64,000 bases of DNA from Caenimonas soli (GTDB lineage: Bacteria > Pseudomonadota > Gammaproteobacteria > Burkholderiales > Burkholderiaceae_C), in assembly GCF_013155545.1 (NCBI RefSeq), contig NZ_JABJVV010000011.1:62001-126000 (forward strand), read 5' to 3'. The position numbers were made by a program, and so were the translations under genes. Below, one piece after another: positions 48,303-58,703 of the stretch. The notes under the pieces are model-generated. The model was not told the origin of the DNA. It worked only from the letters and a program-made list of their open reading frames with translations, and did no database searches. The number at the start of each line of letters is the position of its first letter. Within the stretch, counting starts at the first letter, position 1.

Positions 48303-51300
48303 TCAAGAGGTGGCCCGCCGTATGCGGCTGCGCTGCATCAGGAACCAGGCCGCTGGAATCACCAGCATCGAGAGCAGCGGCGCCGTGACCATCCCGCCGA
48401 CCATTGGTGCGGCGATGCGCTGCATCACTTCCGAGCCTGTGCCGCTGGTCAAGAGGATGGGTAGCAAGCCGGCCAGGATGACCGCCACGGTCATCGATTT
48501 TGGCCTAACGCGGAGCAGGGCGCCTTCACGGAGCGCGGCCAGCAGCGTTTCTTCGGTGTCCGGCTCTCCGGCTGCCACTCGCCTTGCCAAAGCGTTCTTG
48601 AGATAGATGAGCATCACCACGCCGAATTCCGCCGCAACGCCGGCGAGGGCAATGAAGCCAACGGCGGTGGCCACCGAGATGGAGTGCCCAAGGGCCCAGA
48701 CAAGCCAGAAGCCCCCAATGAGGGAGAACGGCACGGCTGCCATCACCAACGCCGCGTCGCGCAGGGATCGGAACAGCATGAACAGCAGCACGAAGATAAC
48801 CGCCAGGGTGGCAGGCACCACGAGTTGCAGGCGTTGCGTGGCCCGTTCCAGGTATTCGAACTGGCCCGACCAGGCGACCGAGTAACCCGCGGGCATCTGC
48901 ACCGCCTTGGAAACGGCGGCCTGCATATCGTTGACCACCGACCGGAGGTCTCGCTCGCGGACATCGACATAGACCCACCCCGACAGCCGCGCGTTCTCGC
49001 TGCGCAGCATGGGGGGGCCTTCTTCGATGGTGACTTTGGCCACGTCCTGAAGCAGCAGTTGGGCGCCTTTATCGGTGACGAAGGGGAGTTCCCGCAGTCG
49101 TTGCAACGAGTCCCGGATTTCCCTCGGATACCTCACGTTGATGGGGTAACGCTCGCGACCACTGATGACCTCTCCAACCGTGTCGCCACCGATGGCGGTT
49201 GAAACCACCGCCTGCACGTCCGCAACCGAGAGTCCGTACCGCGCCGCAGCCAGGCGGTCCACGTCGACGTCGATGTACCGGCCTCCGGTGAGACGCTCCG
49301 CCAACGCGGAAGAAACACCCGGGACGTCCTTCACCGCAGCCTCGATCCGGGTGGTGAGCCTGTCGATGGTTGCCAGGTCGGCACCGGCCACCTTGATGCC
49401 AACAGGGCTCTTGACGCCCGTGGCCAGCATGTCGATGCGGTTCCTGATGGGGGGCACCCAGACGTTGGTCAGCCCCGGCACCTTGACGACACGGTCCAGT
49501 TCCTCCACCAGCTTGGCGGGTGTCATACCGGCGCGCCACTGGTCGCGTGGCTTGAACTGAATGGTCGTTTCGAACATTTCCAGCGGCGCAGGGTCGGTAG
49601 CCGTATCGGCCCGGCCTGCCTTCCCGAACACGATGGCAACCTCGGGAACGGTCTTGATCAGGCGGTCTGTTTGCTGGAGCAGTTCTGACGCCTTCGAAAT
49701 CGAGAGCCCTGGCAGCGCCGACGGCATGTACAACAGGTCTCCCTCGTCCAGGGGCGGCATGAACTCTCCGCCCAGCCGCATCGCTGGAATGACCGTCAGC
49801 GCCAGGAGCAAAGCGGCAACGGCCAGTGCAGCCTTCGGGAACCGCAGCACTCCTTCCAACGCCGGCCGGTAGACCGCCGTCAGGAAGCGGTTCATGGGGT
49901 TGGAGGCTTCGTGAGGAATGCGCCCACGAATGAGGTATCCCATGAGCACCGGCACCAGCGTCACCGACAGGGCGGCGGCAGCCGCCATCGCGTAGGTCTT
50001 CGTGTATGCCAAGGGTGAGAACAACCGGCCTTCTTGCGCCTCCAAGGAGAACACGGGGACGAATGACAGGGTGATGACAAGCAACGAAACGAAGAGCGCC
50101 GGCCCGACCTCGACAGACGCTTCGGTGACCAGGTTCCATCGCTCGCCAGCAGTCGGTTGCCGTCCGTGTTGGGCCTCGAAAGCCTCGACGTGCTTGTGGA
50201 CGTTTTCAATCAGGACCACTGCCGCATCCAGCATCGCGCCCACGCTGATTGCGATACCGCCCAAGCTCAGGATGTTGGCACTGACCCCCTGCCAGTGCAT
50301 GACGATGAACGCCGTCAATACCCCGACCGGAAGTGCCACCACGGCAACCAGGGACGAGCGCAGATGGAGCAGGAACAGTGCGCAGACCAGGGCGACGACA
50401 ACGAACTCCTCGAGTAGTTTGTCGCGCAGGTTGACGATGGCGCGGTCGATGAGAAGGGACCGGTCGTAGGTGGGCACCACTTCGACGCCTGGTGGCAGGC
50501 TGGGCTTCAAAGTCTCCAGCTTGGCTTTCACCGCTTCGATGGTCGAGCGAGCGTTCTTGCCGGAACGCATCACGACAATGCCCCCGGCCACCTCACCCTC
50601 ACCATCCAGTTCAGCGATGCCGCGACGCATCTCGGGCCCGATTTGCACGGAGGCAACGTCTCGCAGCAGCACCGGGGTTGCGCCTGAGACGGCCAAGGGC
50701 ACCAGGCGGAAATCGTCAAGCGACTTGAGGAAGCCGCGCGAACGGACCATGTACTCAGCTTCGGCCAGTTCGACCAACGAGCCGCCAGCCGCCTGGTTGG
50801 CATCCCGAAGCGCCTTGACGACCATACCTTGTGTAACGCCGAGTGCGCGCATGCGGTTCGGGTCCAGCACGACCTGGTACTGGCGCACCATCCCTCCGAC
50901 GCTGGCTACCTCGGCGACGTCAGGGACAGTCTTCAGCTCGAACTTCAGGAACCAATCATTCAAGGCGCGGAGCTGGCCGAGGTCGTGTTTGCCGGTGCGA
51001 TCCACCAGCGCATATTCGTAAATCCATCCGACGCCGGTGGCATCGGGGCCCAGCGTGGCCGTGGCACCTGGCGGTAGCCGGCTCTGCACCTGATTCAGGT
51101 ATTCGACGACCCGTGAACGCGCAAAGTACGGGTCCGTTTTGTCATCGAACAGGACGTAGACGAAGGAGTCTCCGAAAAACGAGTACCCGCGCACTGTCTT
51201 GGCGCCGGGCACGCTCAGCATCGAGGTGGTCAAGGGGTAAGTGACCAGGTCTTCGACCACCTGCGGCGGCTTGCCTGGATACGACGTCCGCACGATAACT

Positions 51301-51437
51301 TGAACATCGGAGAGATCCGGCAACGCATCCAATGCGATGCGCTGCACTGACAAGATGCCGCCTACGGTCAGTATGGCCGTCGCAATCAGCACGAGGAATC
51401 GGTTTCCGACCGACCATCGAATCACCGCGGCAATCAC
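48303..51437 (-). CDS. cusA: Copper/silver efflux RND permease CusA
   Basis: A 1044-residue heavy-metal RND pump. The three methionines of the CusA metal site are conserved in [23 protein letters not shown] and [16 protein letters not shown], which favours Cu(I)/Ag(I) over zinc or cobalt. [18 protein letters not shown] is the TM4 proton-relay region. The start overlaps the cusB stop (ATGA, 51434-51437). Confidence 0.95.
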   Translation of the reverse strand: MIAAVIRWSVGNRFLVLIATAILTVGGILSVQRIALDALPDLSDVQVIVRTSYPGKPPQVVEDLVTYPLTTSMLSVPGAKTVRGYSFFGDSFVYVLFDDKTDPYFARSRVVEYLNQVQSRLPPGATATLGPDATGVGWIYEYALVDRTGKHDLGQLRALNDWFLKFELKTVPDVAEVASVGGMVRQYQVVLDPNRMRALGVTQGMVVKALRDANQAAGGSLVELAEAEYMVRSRGFLKSLDDFRLVPLAVSGATPVLLRDVASVQIGPEMRRGIAELDGEGEVAGGIVVMRSGKNARSTIEAVKAKLETLKPSLPPGVEVVPTYDRSLLIDRAIVNLRDKLLEEFVVVALVCALFLLHLRSSLVAVVALPVGVLTAFIVMHWQGVSANILSLGGIAISVGAMLDAAVVLIENVHKHVEAFEAQHGRQPTAGERWNLVTEASVEVGPALFVSLLVITLSFVPVFSLEAQEGRLFSPLAYTKTYAMAAAAALSVTLVPVLMGYLIRGRIPHEASNPMNRFLTAVYRPALEGVLRFPKAALAVAALLLALTVIPAMRLGGEFMPPLDEGDLLYMPSALPGLSISKASELLQQTDRLIKTVPEVAIVFGKAGRADTATDPAPLEMFETTIQFKPRDQWRAGMTPAKLVEELDRVVKVPGLTNVWVPPIRNRIDMLATGVKSPVGIKVAGADLATIDRLTTRIEAAVKDVPGVSSALAERLTGGRYIDVDVDRLAAARYGLSVADVQAVVSTAIGGDTVGEVISGRERYPINVRYPREIRDSLQRLRELPFVTDKGAQLLLQDVAKVTIEEGPPMLRSENARLSGWVYVDVRERDLRSVVNDMQAAVSKAVQMPAGYSVAWSGQFEYLERATQRLQLVVPATLAVIFVLLFMLFRSLRDAALVMAAVPFSLIGGFWLVWALGHSISVATAVGFIALAGVAAEFGVVMLIYLKNALARRVAAGEPDTEETLLAALREGALLRVRPKSMTVAVILAGLLPILLTSGTGSEVMQRIAAPMVGGMVTAPLLSMLVIPAAWFLMQRSRIRRATS

Positions 51438-52921
51438 TGCTTCGCCCCGCTCAGCTTCTGCACTGACACGAGCTCATAGCCCATCGCACCGCCTTGCTTG
51501 AAGTCAAAGCGGATGGTGTCGCCAGGCTTGAGGTCAGCGAACGCAGCCGGATTGGGCTTGCTGAAGCCCATGGTCATCTCGGGCCACTTGAGAGAGGCGA
51601 CCGGTCCATGCGAGATGACGATGCCGTCCCGGTCTACACTTTCGACCTTGCCTTCGGCCGTGTGAACGCCTGACGTCGACGTCGGCGCCGACGCTGGCGC
51701 CATACTGCCCAACACGGACTTGAGACGTGCTTCCGAGTCGATAAGGAATTGGCCGCTGGCGACCACCTGCTCACCTTCGTTCAAGCCTTGAAGGATTTCC
51801 ACCTGGTCGCCCAAGTCCACGCCCAGTGACACGTCCCGCGGCTGGAAAGAGCCGTTCGCAGTCCGCACGATGACCACGGCCCGCTTGCCCGTTCGTATGA
51901 CTGCCTCGGAAGGTACGACGAGCCGGGCGGTGGATGGTCCGGCAACCTGCAGGCGCAGAAGCATTCCTGGGATGAGCTTCGCGCCTTTGTTGTCCACTTC
52001 GAAGCGCGCCTTGAGAGTGCGGGAGCTCGCGTTGACCTCGGGAATGAGTTCTTTGAGTTCTCCCGTGAACGACTGGGACTCGTCGGCCTGCAGCGTGGCC
52101 TTGACCCGCTGCCCTCGGCGTAGATGGAGCGCCTGTGCCTCAGGTACCTCCGCCACGGCCCAGACTTTCTCCAGCCCGGCGATGCGAAAGAGGGTCATCC
52201 CCGGCGTCACTGCCACGCCTTCACGAACTGCCAGCTCCGAGATGACGCCACTGGCAGGGGCGGTCAGCGTGAAGCGGGCCTGGGCTGTGCCGGTTGCCTG
52301 ACTTTGTCGAATGAGCGAGTCGGGAATCGACAGGGCGCGCATGCGTTCACGGGCTGCTGCGATGATGTCGGGTGAGACGTCGGCACGCTCCAGCGCCAGA
52401 AACTCGTTCTGTGGCCCGAGCCACTCGGGGGCAAAGACTGTGGCCAACGCCTGGCCCTTCCGGACGGCTTCCATCGGAGCCCGCACGGCCAGTCGTTCCA
52501 CGTAGCCGGCAACACGCGTCTGGACCGCGACATTGAGGCGTTCATCAAACTGCACGGCGCCCACAGCATCGAAGGAAGATGAAACCTGGGTTCGGGTCGC
52601 GGGGGCGGTGCGGATGCCCAAGTTCTGTTGGACGGTGGGACTGACCTTGACCCCACCTTCGCTCGTGTCGCTGTCGGCGTAAACCGGCACCAGCTGCATG
52701 TCCATGAAGGGTGACTTGCCCGGTTTGTCGAAGCGGGGGCCCGGCACCATGGGGTCGTGCCAGTAGAGGACCTTGCGCTCGCCGGTGCTATTCGAAGCCG
52801 GTGCCGATGCCGCCGGCGAAGCGGGCGGGCTGCTTGCCCGGCCCAGGTAAAAGCCTGCCACGGCGATTGCGACTGCAACGGAAGCGGCCAGTCCCGCCCA
52901 GCGGATTTGAGAGCGGTTCAT
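51434..52921 (-). CDS. cusB: CusB-type adaptor with heavy-metal-binding domain and fused CusF domain
   Basis: A 495-residue periplasmic adaptor. After an N-terminal anchor comes a heavy-metal-binding domain ([30 protein letters not shown], about 52-82) with Met/His ligands. The lipoyl/hairpin/barrel core follows. The C-terminal ~80 residues are a second CusF-like domain ([17 protein letters not shown]... [11 protein letters not shown]) that keeps Trp, His and two Met ligands. So metal capture, adaptor and chaperone are in one chain. The start at 52921 overlaps the cusC stop (ATGA). Confidence 0.93.
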   Translation of the reverse strand: MNRSQIRWAGLAASVAVAIAVAGFYLGRASSPPASPAASAPASNSTGERKVLYWHDPMVPGPRFDKPGKSPFMDMQLVPVYADSDTSEGGVKVSPTVQQNLGIRTAPATRTQVSSSFDAVGAVQFDERLNVAVQTRVAGYVERLAVRAPMEAVRKGQALATVFAPEWLGPQNEFLALERADVSPDIIAAARERMRALSIPDSLIRQSQATGTAQARFTLTAPASGVISELAVREGVAVTPGMTLFRIAGLEKVWAVAEVPEAQALHLRRGQRVKATLQADESQSFTGELKELIPEVNASSRTLKARFEVDNKGAKLIPGMLLRLQVAGPSTARLVVPSEAVIRTGKRAVVIVRTANGSFQPRDVSLGVDLGDQVEILQGLNEGEQVVASGQFLIDSEARLKSVLGSMAPASAPTSTSGVHTAEGKVESVDRDGIVISHGPVASLKWPEMTMGFSKPNPAAFADLKPGDTIRFDFKQGGAMGYELVSVQKLSGAKQ

Positions 52922-54189
52922 TGTGTATCCCTCGGAGCCCACCAGGCCCGGTATGCCAGCTGTGCCATCGTCTTGGCCAAGTCTCGCTGCAGCGTGAGCT
53001 GCTTGCGTTGAGCCTCCACCTCCGCGCGACGCGCTTCGAAAAGCGTCATCAACGTTCCCTGGTTTGAGCGGTAGCTTGCCGTTGCCGCCGCGACGCGCTG
53101 CTGCGCCGGCAGAACGACGCCTTCGCGGTACCGCTCGATACGCTCATCCAGTAGATGTGAGTTTCTGACCAGGGTCTCGTATTCAGCATGAGCGGCTCGG
53201 CGCGCTTCGGCCAGATCAGCCTCAGCCTTGTCGATGAGGGAAAGCTTTGCGACCGTCTCGCGGTTCTGTCGCTCGCCCGGTGCCACCGGCAACGGAATGC
53301 TGACCACCACGGACACCATGTCCGAATAGCCGCTGCGCTGGCCATAGGAAGCTTCCCAGGTCCAGTTTGGTCGCCGATTGCTTGCTGTAGACGCGGCCTC
53401 CAGGCGTGCGACCTGAACCTCCTGCTGCTTGACCAATACGCTGGGGTGGCCTTCTACAAATGCCTCCTCGGAGAGGCCGCCCATTTGCGGCGCCGCGGCC
53501 AGTTCGCCGGCCGCGACACCTGACCAGCGCTGCAGTGCGACCTGCGCGGCGGCTTGCTGCTGGTGAATTTCGGTGGATTCGTCCTCGGCCATCGCCCGTG
53601 CGCCCGTGAGCGCCAGGACCTCGGAGCTGCTGCCGCTGGAGGAGGCGAGGCGGGCCCGCGAGGCCTCGAATTCTTCGCGGGCGTGATGCTGCATCAATTG
53701 CGCGAGTTTCAACGCTTCGCCGGCGTAGAAGGCGTCCAGGTACGCAAGCGATGTTTGCAGCCGCGCCTCCGCCACGCTGGCCTTGAGCTGGGCCTCTTCC
53801 CGGCTGACCAATGCTTGCGCCGCTGCAGTCCGCGCGGCGCGCTTTTCAGCCGACAGCCATTCCTGGCTGATACCAATGCGCTTCATCGTCATGGAGTCAC
53901 GGGTCGTGCTCAATCGGTCAGGGCCCGTGACGGGCAGATTGTCGATGCCGGCTCGGAGCGTCGGGTCAGGGAGTTGACCGGCGACGCGTGCAGATTGCGA
54001 TGCGCTTGCCATGCTCGCGCGTGCTGCGCGGGCGGACTGCGACCGCTGGACGGCGAGTTCGAGCGCCCTGTCGAAGGTCAAGGACTCGGTGACGACAGGC
54101 GCGGCCTCATGGGTCATGGGCTGGGACACAGCCGGCATCGGCACCAGGGCAGCGGCGCAGGTGACCACAAGAAAATAGCGGGGCAACAT
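52918..54189 (-). CDS. cusC: Outer membrane efflux protein CusC (TolC family)
   Basis: A 423-residue outer-membrane channel subunit with a signal peptide (about 1-23). Two OEP repeats of long helices are visible (LTFDRALELAVQRSQSARAARA... and LSLIDKAEADLAEARRAAHAEYETLVRN...). No lipobox cysteine is clear. The ATG at 54189 follows GGAGAGCT; longer in-frame versions have proline-rich non-protein-like sequence. Confidence 0.93.
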   Translation of the reverse strand: MLPRYFLVVTCAAALVPMPAVSQPMTHEAAPVVTESLTFDRALELAVQRSQSARAARASMASASQSARVAGQLPDPTLRAGIDNLPVTGPDRLSTTRDSMTMKRIGISQEWLSAEKRAARTAAAQALVSREEAQLKASVAEARLQTSLAYLDAFYAGEALKLAQLMQHHAREEFEASRARLASSSGSSSEVLALTGARAMAEDESTEIHQQQAAAQVALQRWSGVAAGELAAAPQMGGLSEEAFVEGHPSVLVKQQEVQVARLEAASTASNRRPNWTWEASYGQRSGYSDMVSVVVSIPLPVAPGERQNRETVAKLSLIDKAEADLAEARRAAHAEYETLVRNSHLLDERIERYREGVVLPAQQRVAAATASYRSNQGTLMTLFEARRAEVEAQRKQLTLQRDLAKTMAQLAYRAWWAPRDTQ

Positions 54190-54263
54190 GAGCTCTCCAA
54201 GACGAACGAGGACTTGCTGGCAGGCGGACTTGCCGCGCCAGCGCCAGTCAATCGACGGAGATT

Positions 54264-54653
54264 TCAGACGCGGAGTCTGAGCGTGGAAAGAAAGAGCGGG
54301 TCCGGTGGAGGGCGGACCTCGGGCTCGGCCGAAACCGGCAGTGCCAGGGCCTGGGCCGACAGGTTCAACACCGGCAGGAAGAGCACTTGAACCAGGGCCG
54401 GCAGGGTCGGAGTAACGACCTTCAGCTGTTCGACTGCCTGTGCGGCAGAGGCAGAGTACTGGTGGCAAAGAACTGGCTGGGCCGCATCCATCCCTTCACA
54501 GGGTTCGCCCGCAGCCATCATCTCCGCCATGGCGGCCATGTCCTGTTCGCCAGGACAGACGTAGTTCGCCAGCGCCAGCTGTGAGAACAGCAGCGACACG
54601 ACCACCAGAAATGTGGTCAGAAAGCGGCGAGAAGGACGGCGGAACATGTGCAT
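54264..54653 (-). CDS. Small secreted Met/Cys-containing protein at the head of the cus operon
   Basis: A 129-residue protein with a signal peptide (FLTTFLVVVSLLFSQLALA). The mature part has NYVCPGEQDMAAMAEMMAAGEPCEGM, with spaced Met and Cys residues suited to Cu(I), then a CHQYS motif and a hydrophobic stretch. It is not clearly assignable; it recalls the small proteins (CzcI/CopL type) that precede metal efflux genes. Start may be 54653 or 54647. Confidence 0.7.
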   Translation of the reverse strand: MHMFRRPSRRFLTTFLVVVSLLFSQLALANYVCPGEQDMAAMAEMMAAGEPCEGMDAAQPVLCHQYSASAAQAVEQLKVVTPTLPALVQVLFLPVLNLSAQALALPVSAEPEVRPPPDPLFLSTLRLRV

Positions 54654-54812
54654 GCGAAGTGTATCAATTTGGCTGTCAACCGTCCCCGCTGAGTTGGCTT
54701 GGCAGTCCACACCCTGCGGCCGACACAAGGTCTCGTCCTACAGCTTGGGTCTATTCGCACAGCTATCTTCGGGTTCCGGTGCCACGCCGCACCACGAAAA
54801 GAGGACTCCCCC

Positions 54813-55865
54813 GTGAAGATTGCCCAGGTTGCGCCGCTGTACGAAAGCGTGCCTCCGCGCGCCTATGGCGGCACCGAACGCGTAGTTTCATACCTGACCG
54901 AAGCCCTGGTGGAAATGGGCCACGAGGTCACTCTGTTCGCCAGCGGCGACTCGGTTACGTCTGCACACCTGGTTTCCGTGCTGCCCCGCAGCCTGCGGCT
55001 GGACTCGCGCAAACCGGATCCGCTGGTGTGGCACACCATCATGATGGACATGGTGCTCAAGGCGGCACCATCCTTCGACGTGATCCACTTCCACACCGAT
55101 GTGCTGCAGCTTGCGCTGGTGGGTCAATGCAGGACGCCCTGCATGTCGACGGCGCACGGCCGCCTCGACTTGCCGGACTTGAAGCCGTTATTCCGCTGTT
55201 TTCCAAAGCACCCCATGGTGTCGATTTCGGCCAGCCAGCGTGCGCCTCTTCCCTGGCTCAACTGGCGTGCGACGGTGCACCACGGCTTGCCGCTGGGCTT
55301 GTATTCGCTGCACCCGCAACCACAGGATTATTTCGCTTTCGTCGGGCGCATCTCGCCCGAAAAGCGGGCCGACCGGGCCATCGAGATCGCCAGGGCTTGC
55401 GGTACGCCACTGCGCATCGCCGCCAAGGTCGACCCTGCCGACCAGGCGTACTTCGAATCCACGATAAAACCGCTGCTGGACGATCCGCTGGTGACCTACG
55501 TCGGTGAGATCGGCGACGAGGCCAAGAACGACTTCATCGGCAACGCGAGGGCGCTGCTGATGCCGATCGATTGGCCCGAACCGTTCGGCCTGGTGATGAT
55601 CGAGGCCATGGCCTGCGGCACACCCGTGATCGCGTACGGGCAGGGTTCGGTTCCCGAGATCCTCGAAGACGGCGTCACCGGCTTCATTGTCGAGAACCAG
55701 GAACAGGCCATCGCCGCAGCCAGGAACATCGAGAGCATCAATCGCCGCCGCTGCCGCCAGGTGTTCGAGCAGCGCTTTGCGGCGCGGGTCATGGCCAAGC
55801 GCTACCTGGAGGTTTACCGGGAGCTCGTGGACAGCCGGGTGGGCGAAACCCGCGTTCCCGCGTAG
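54813..55865 (+). CDS. Glycosyltransferase family 4 protein
   Basis: A 350-residue GT-B fold enzyme. The N-terminus KIAQVAPLYESVPPRAYGGTERVVSYL is the acceptor-side start of GT4 proteins; FVGRISPEKRADRAIEIA begins the donor domain; the EX7E motif is in PEPFGLVMIEAMACGTPVIA. I choose the GTG start at 54813 because GAGGAC precedes it and the family begins here; no ATG fits. It is followed 20 bp later by a debranching-type enzyme, suggesting glucan metabolism. Confidence 0.9.
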   Translation: MKIAQVAPLYESVPPRAYGGTERVVSYLTEALVEMGHEVTLFASGDSVTSAHLVSVLPRSLRLDSRKPDPLVWHTIMMDMVLKAAPSFDVIHFHTDVLQLALVGQCRTPCMSTAHGRLDLPDLKPLFRCFPKHPMVSISASQRAPLPWLNWRATVHHGLPLGLYSLHPQPQDYFAFVGRISPEKRADRAIEIARACGTPLRIAAKVDPADQAYFESTIKPLLDDPLVTYVGEIGDEAKNDFIGNARALLMPIDWPEPFGLVMIEAMACGTPVIAYGQGSVPEILEDGVTGFIVENQEQAIAAARNIESINRRRCRQVFEQRFAARVMAKRYLEVYRELVDSRVGETRVPA

Positions 55866-55885
55866 GGCCAACAGGAAGCAGTTGC

Positions 55886-58057
55886 ATGCCGAACAAGATC
55901 CAGATCGGCGACAAGTGGTATGTCGCCGCCACCACCGCGAGTGCCGAAGAGCAGCCGCAGGTCCTGAAGAACGACCACACCTTCGCGATGTACGACCGCT
56001 TCGGCGACGTACAGGTTCTGGTGCCGGGCAAGGAAGGCCTGTACCACAACGACACCCGCTACCTCTCGCACCAGGATCTGCTGATCGACGGGGCGCGGCC
56101 GCTCTACCTGGGCTCGTCGGTGGAGCATTCCAACAGCCTGCTCGCCATCGACCTGATGAATCCCGACTTGCCGGCGCGCGGCGACCGGCCGGCGCTGGCG
56201 AAGGGAACACTGCATGTCTTTCGCGCCAAGTTGCTGTGGCAAGCGGCCTGCTACGAGCATGTACGCCTGACGCACCACGGCAGCGAGCCCACACGGGTGC
56301 GGCTGGAGTTCACCTTCGAAGCGGATTTCGTCGACCTGTTCGAAGTGCGCGGCATGAAGCGCGAGCGGCGCGGCGAGCGCCTGCAGCCTGAGGTCTCGGC
56401 CGGCGAAGTCGTCCTGCCTTACCGCGGCCTCGACAACCGGCTGCGGCGCACGCGCATCCACTTCGAACCGGCGCCGACGATGATCGACGGGGGGCGGGCC
56501 GCCTTCGAGCTGCAGCTGGATCCGGGATCGGAACAGCACATCTACTGCACGGTGACGTGCGAGTGCGAAGGCGACGCACGGGCGCCACGAATTTCGTACG
56601 ACGCCGCGCTGCGCGAGAACGAGGCACAGCGGCGAGCATGGGTGGGTGGGCGCTGCCTGATGGTCACGTCGAACCCTCTGGTCAACCTCTGGCTGGAACG
56701 CTCCGTCGCGGACCTGTCCATGCTGACCACCATACTGCCGACGGGGCCGTATCCCTTTGCCGGGGTGCCCTGGTATTCCACGACCTTCGGCCGCGACGGC
56801 ATCCTGACTGCGCTTGAATATCTCTGGGTGGACCCCTCGCTCGCCGCCGGCGTGCTGTCGTTCCTGGCGGCGACGCAGGCCACGGAGATGGACCCGCAGA
56901 ATGACGCGGAGCCGGGCAAGATCTTGCATGAGGGCCGGCAAAGCGAAATGGCGTTGACGCGGGAGATCCCGTTCGGGCGCTATTACGGCTCCGTCGACTC
57001 GACGCCGCTGTTCCTGGTCCTGGCTGCCGCCTACTGGCGGCGCACGGGCGACACGGTGCTCATCCGGCGCATCTGGCCCAACATCCTCGCGGCGCTGGAA
57101 TGGATCGACCGCTATGGCGACGCCGACGGCGACGGGTTCGTCGAATACGCGCGGCGCAGCAGCGAAGGCCTGGTGCAACAGGGCTGGAAGGATTCGCAGG
57201 ATTCCGTCTTCCACAGCGACGGCACGCTGGCGCAGGCTCCGATAGCGTTGTGCGAGGTGCAGGGCTATGTCTACGAAGCCAAGCTGGGTGTTGCCGCGCT
57301 GGCGGCTGCGATCGGAGAGGGCGCGCTGGCCGCGTCGCTCGAGCATCAGGCGCGCGAGCTGGGCCAGCGCTTCCAGGCGGCGTTCTGGTGCGAGGAGATC
57401 GGCAGCTATGCGATCGCGCTGGATGGCGAGAAGAAGCAGTGCAAAGTGGGTTCGTCCAACGCCGGGCACACGCTCTGGAGTGGCATTGCGTCTCCCGAGC
57501 ATGCGCAGCGAATCGTCGATGGCCTGATGGGCCAGGCGTTCTTCAGCGGCTGGGGCATTCGCACCATTGCGGCCGGCGCGTCCCGCTACAACCCGATGTC
57601 GTACCACAACGGCTCGATCTGGCCGCACGACAACGCCTTGATCGCAGCCGGCATGGCGCGCTATGGCCGCACCGAGAGCGCGATGCAGTTGTTCGCGTGC
57701 GCCTTCGAATCGAGCCTGCACTTCGATGCCCACCGCCTGCCGGAGCTGTTCTGCGGCTTCAAGCGGCGTCCTGGGGCCGGGCCGACCCTGTACCCGGTGG
57801 CGTGTTCGCCGCAGGCATGGGCCGCCGCCGCAGTGTTTGGCATGCTGCAGGCTTGCCTTGGGCTGGAAATTCACGCGCGGCGCTCGGAGATCGTGCTGCA
57901 GGCGCCGAGGCTGCCGCCGTTCATCGACTGGATCCGCATCTCACGCGTCGGCATGCCGGGCGCCAGTGCGGATCTGCTGCTGCAGCGGTACGAGCGCAAC
58001 GTGGGGATCGAGGTATTGCGCAAGGACCCGGACGTCAGGGTCACGGTCGTGGCCTAG
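55886..58057 (+). CDS. Amylo-alpha-1,6-glucosidase (glycogen-debranching family)
   Basis: A 723-residue cytoplasmic enzyme. Residues 1-240 form the N-terminal bis domain (TFAMYDRFGDVQVLVPGKEGLYHNDTRYLSHQDLLIDG). The C-terminal (alpha/alpha)6 barrel starts with the substrate loop GPYPFAGVPWYSTTFGRDGILTALE, in which Asp of GRD is a key residue, and continues with QGWKDSQDSVFHSDG and NPMSYHNGSIWPHDNALIA. The start at 55886 is the first ATG after the GT4 stop, with AGGAAG upstream. Confidence 0.92.
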   Translation: MPNKIQIGDKWYVAATTASAEEQPQVLKNDHTFAMYDRFGDVQVLVPGKEGLYHNDTRYLSHQDLLIDGARPLYLGSSVEHSNSLLAIDLMNPDLPARGDRPALAKGTLHVFRAKLLWQAACYEHVRLTHHGSEPTRVRLEFTFEADFVDLFEVRGMKRERRGERLQPEVSAGEVVLPYRGLDNRLRRTRIHFEPAPTMIDGGRAAFELQLDPGSEQHIYCTVTCECEGDARAPRISYDAALRENEAQRRAWVGGRCLMVTSNPLVNLWLERSVADLSMLTTILPTGPYPFAGVPWYSTTFGRDGILTALEYLWVDPSLAAGVLSFLAATQATEMDPQNDAEPGKILHEGRQSEMALTREIPFGRYYGSVDSTPLFLVLAAAYWRRTGDTVLIRRIWPNILAALEWIDRYGDADGDGFVEYARRSSEGLVQQGWKDSQDSVFHSDGTLAQAPIALCEVQGYVYEAKLGVAALAAAIGEGALAASLEHQARELGQRFQAAFWCEEIGSYAIALDGEKKQCKVGSSNAGHTLWSGIASPEHAQRIVDGLMGQAFFSGWGIRTIAAGASRYNPMSYHNGSIWPHDNALIAAGMARYGRTESAMQLFACAFESSLHFDAHRLPELFCGFKRRPGAGPTLYPVACSPQAWAAAAVFGMLQACLGLEIHARRSEIVLQAPRLPPFIDWIRISRVGMPGASADLLLQRYERNVGIEVLRKDPDVRVTVVA

Positions 58058-58114
58058 GCAGGGACGGGCGGGTCGCCTACAGCCGCATACGGCTGAGTGC
58101 GTAACCATACGTGA

Positions 58115-58264
58115 ATGAAAATACTCAACTTCATCCACGTCATGCTGGCCCAGGCGTTCTACGGGTGGGCCATGAGCGAGATCAACCCCATGCATCCCGA
58201 CGTGCCGCGCATCATGCGCCGCCAGATCGAGCTGGCGGACAAGGCCCAACGCCTCTTCGCCTGA
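58115..58264 (+). CDS. Possible 49-residue small protein
   Basis: The frame encodes MKILNFIHVMLAQAFYGWAM followed by a Pro/Met segment and a basic amphipathic helix ending AQRLFA. Residue composition is protein-like and a stop follows cleanly. No clear ribosome-binding site is seen and it is too short for confident calling. Unknown function; not clearly linked to its neighbours. Confidence 0.5.
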   Translation: MKILNFIHVMLAQAFYGWAMSEINPMHPDVPRIMRRQIELADKAQRLFA

Positions 58265-58404
58265 CCCGTCTTCGCGCCACTGCGCGCACCGTTCGTCGCC
58301 TCATATGGGAAAAGGATGACAGCGCCGCAAGGTCAAGCCGCAGCCACGGCTCGGGAACCCGTCCTAACGGATCACCGGCAAAAGTACTACCATCCGCGTT
58401 CAAC

Positions 58405-58442
58405 CATAGGCGCAGAATATTATCATGTTATTAACCTATGGC
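58405..58442. promoter_or_regulatory. Palindromic promoter region of the first RHH gene
   Basis: CCATAGG (58405-58411) and CCTATGG (58436-58442) are perfect inverted arms around an AT-rich core that contains TATTAT (58419-58424). The layout parallels the region before the second RHH gene, suggesting autoregulation. Confidence 0.5.
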
Positions 58443-58452
58443 TTGGTGATGC

Positions 58453-58632
58453 ATGGAAGATAAAGCCCGACTGACGATCCTGATCGACCCCGCAAAAAAG
58501 AAAGCGTTCGAGGAGCTTTGCTCTTCCCAGGACGTGACCTCGTCGCAGGTAGTGCGACTGTTGATCAAGCAATACCTGGAAAAACACGGCGTGCTGCAAG
58601 TCCCCGCGGTGAAGAAAGCGCGGAGCAGGTAG
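58453..58632 (+). CDS. Ribbon-helix-helix (CopG-type) protein 1
   Basis: A 59-residue DNA-binding protein. ARLTILIDPAKKKAFEELC is the N-terminal ribbon plus helix 1, and TSSQVVRLLIKQYLEKHG is helix 2, with a basic tail (VKKARSR). It is a paralogue of the protein at 58704 (about half of residues alike, same lengths). No toxin gene is adjacent, so it is more likely a stand-alone regulator than an antitoxin. Confidence 0.85.
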   Translation: MEDKARLTILIDPAKKKAFEELCSSQDVTSSQVVRLLIKQYLEKHGVLQVPAVKKARSR

Positions 58633-58656
58633 GGCCGCGGCCGCTGTGGGCGGGGC

Positions 58657-58689
58657 GTTAATCAAAAAAGCAATTATAATTTGATTAAC
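58657..58689. promoter_or_regulatory. Palindromic operator/promoter of the second RHH gene
   Basis: GTTAATCAAA (58657-58666) and TTTGATTAAC (58680-58689) are perfect 10-bp inverted arms. A consensus -10 box TATAAT (58675-58680) lies between them, so a bound repressor would cover the promoter. Confidence 0.7.
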
Positions 58690-58703
58690 ATAGAGATCGC
58701 TCA

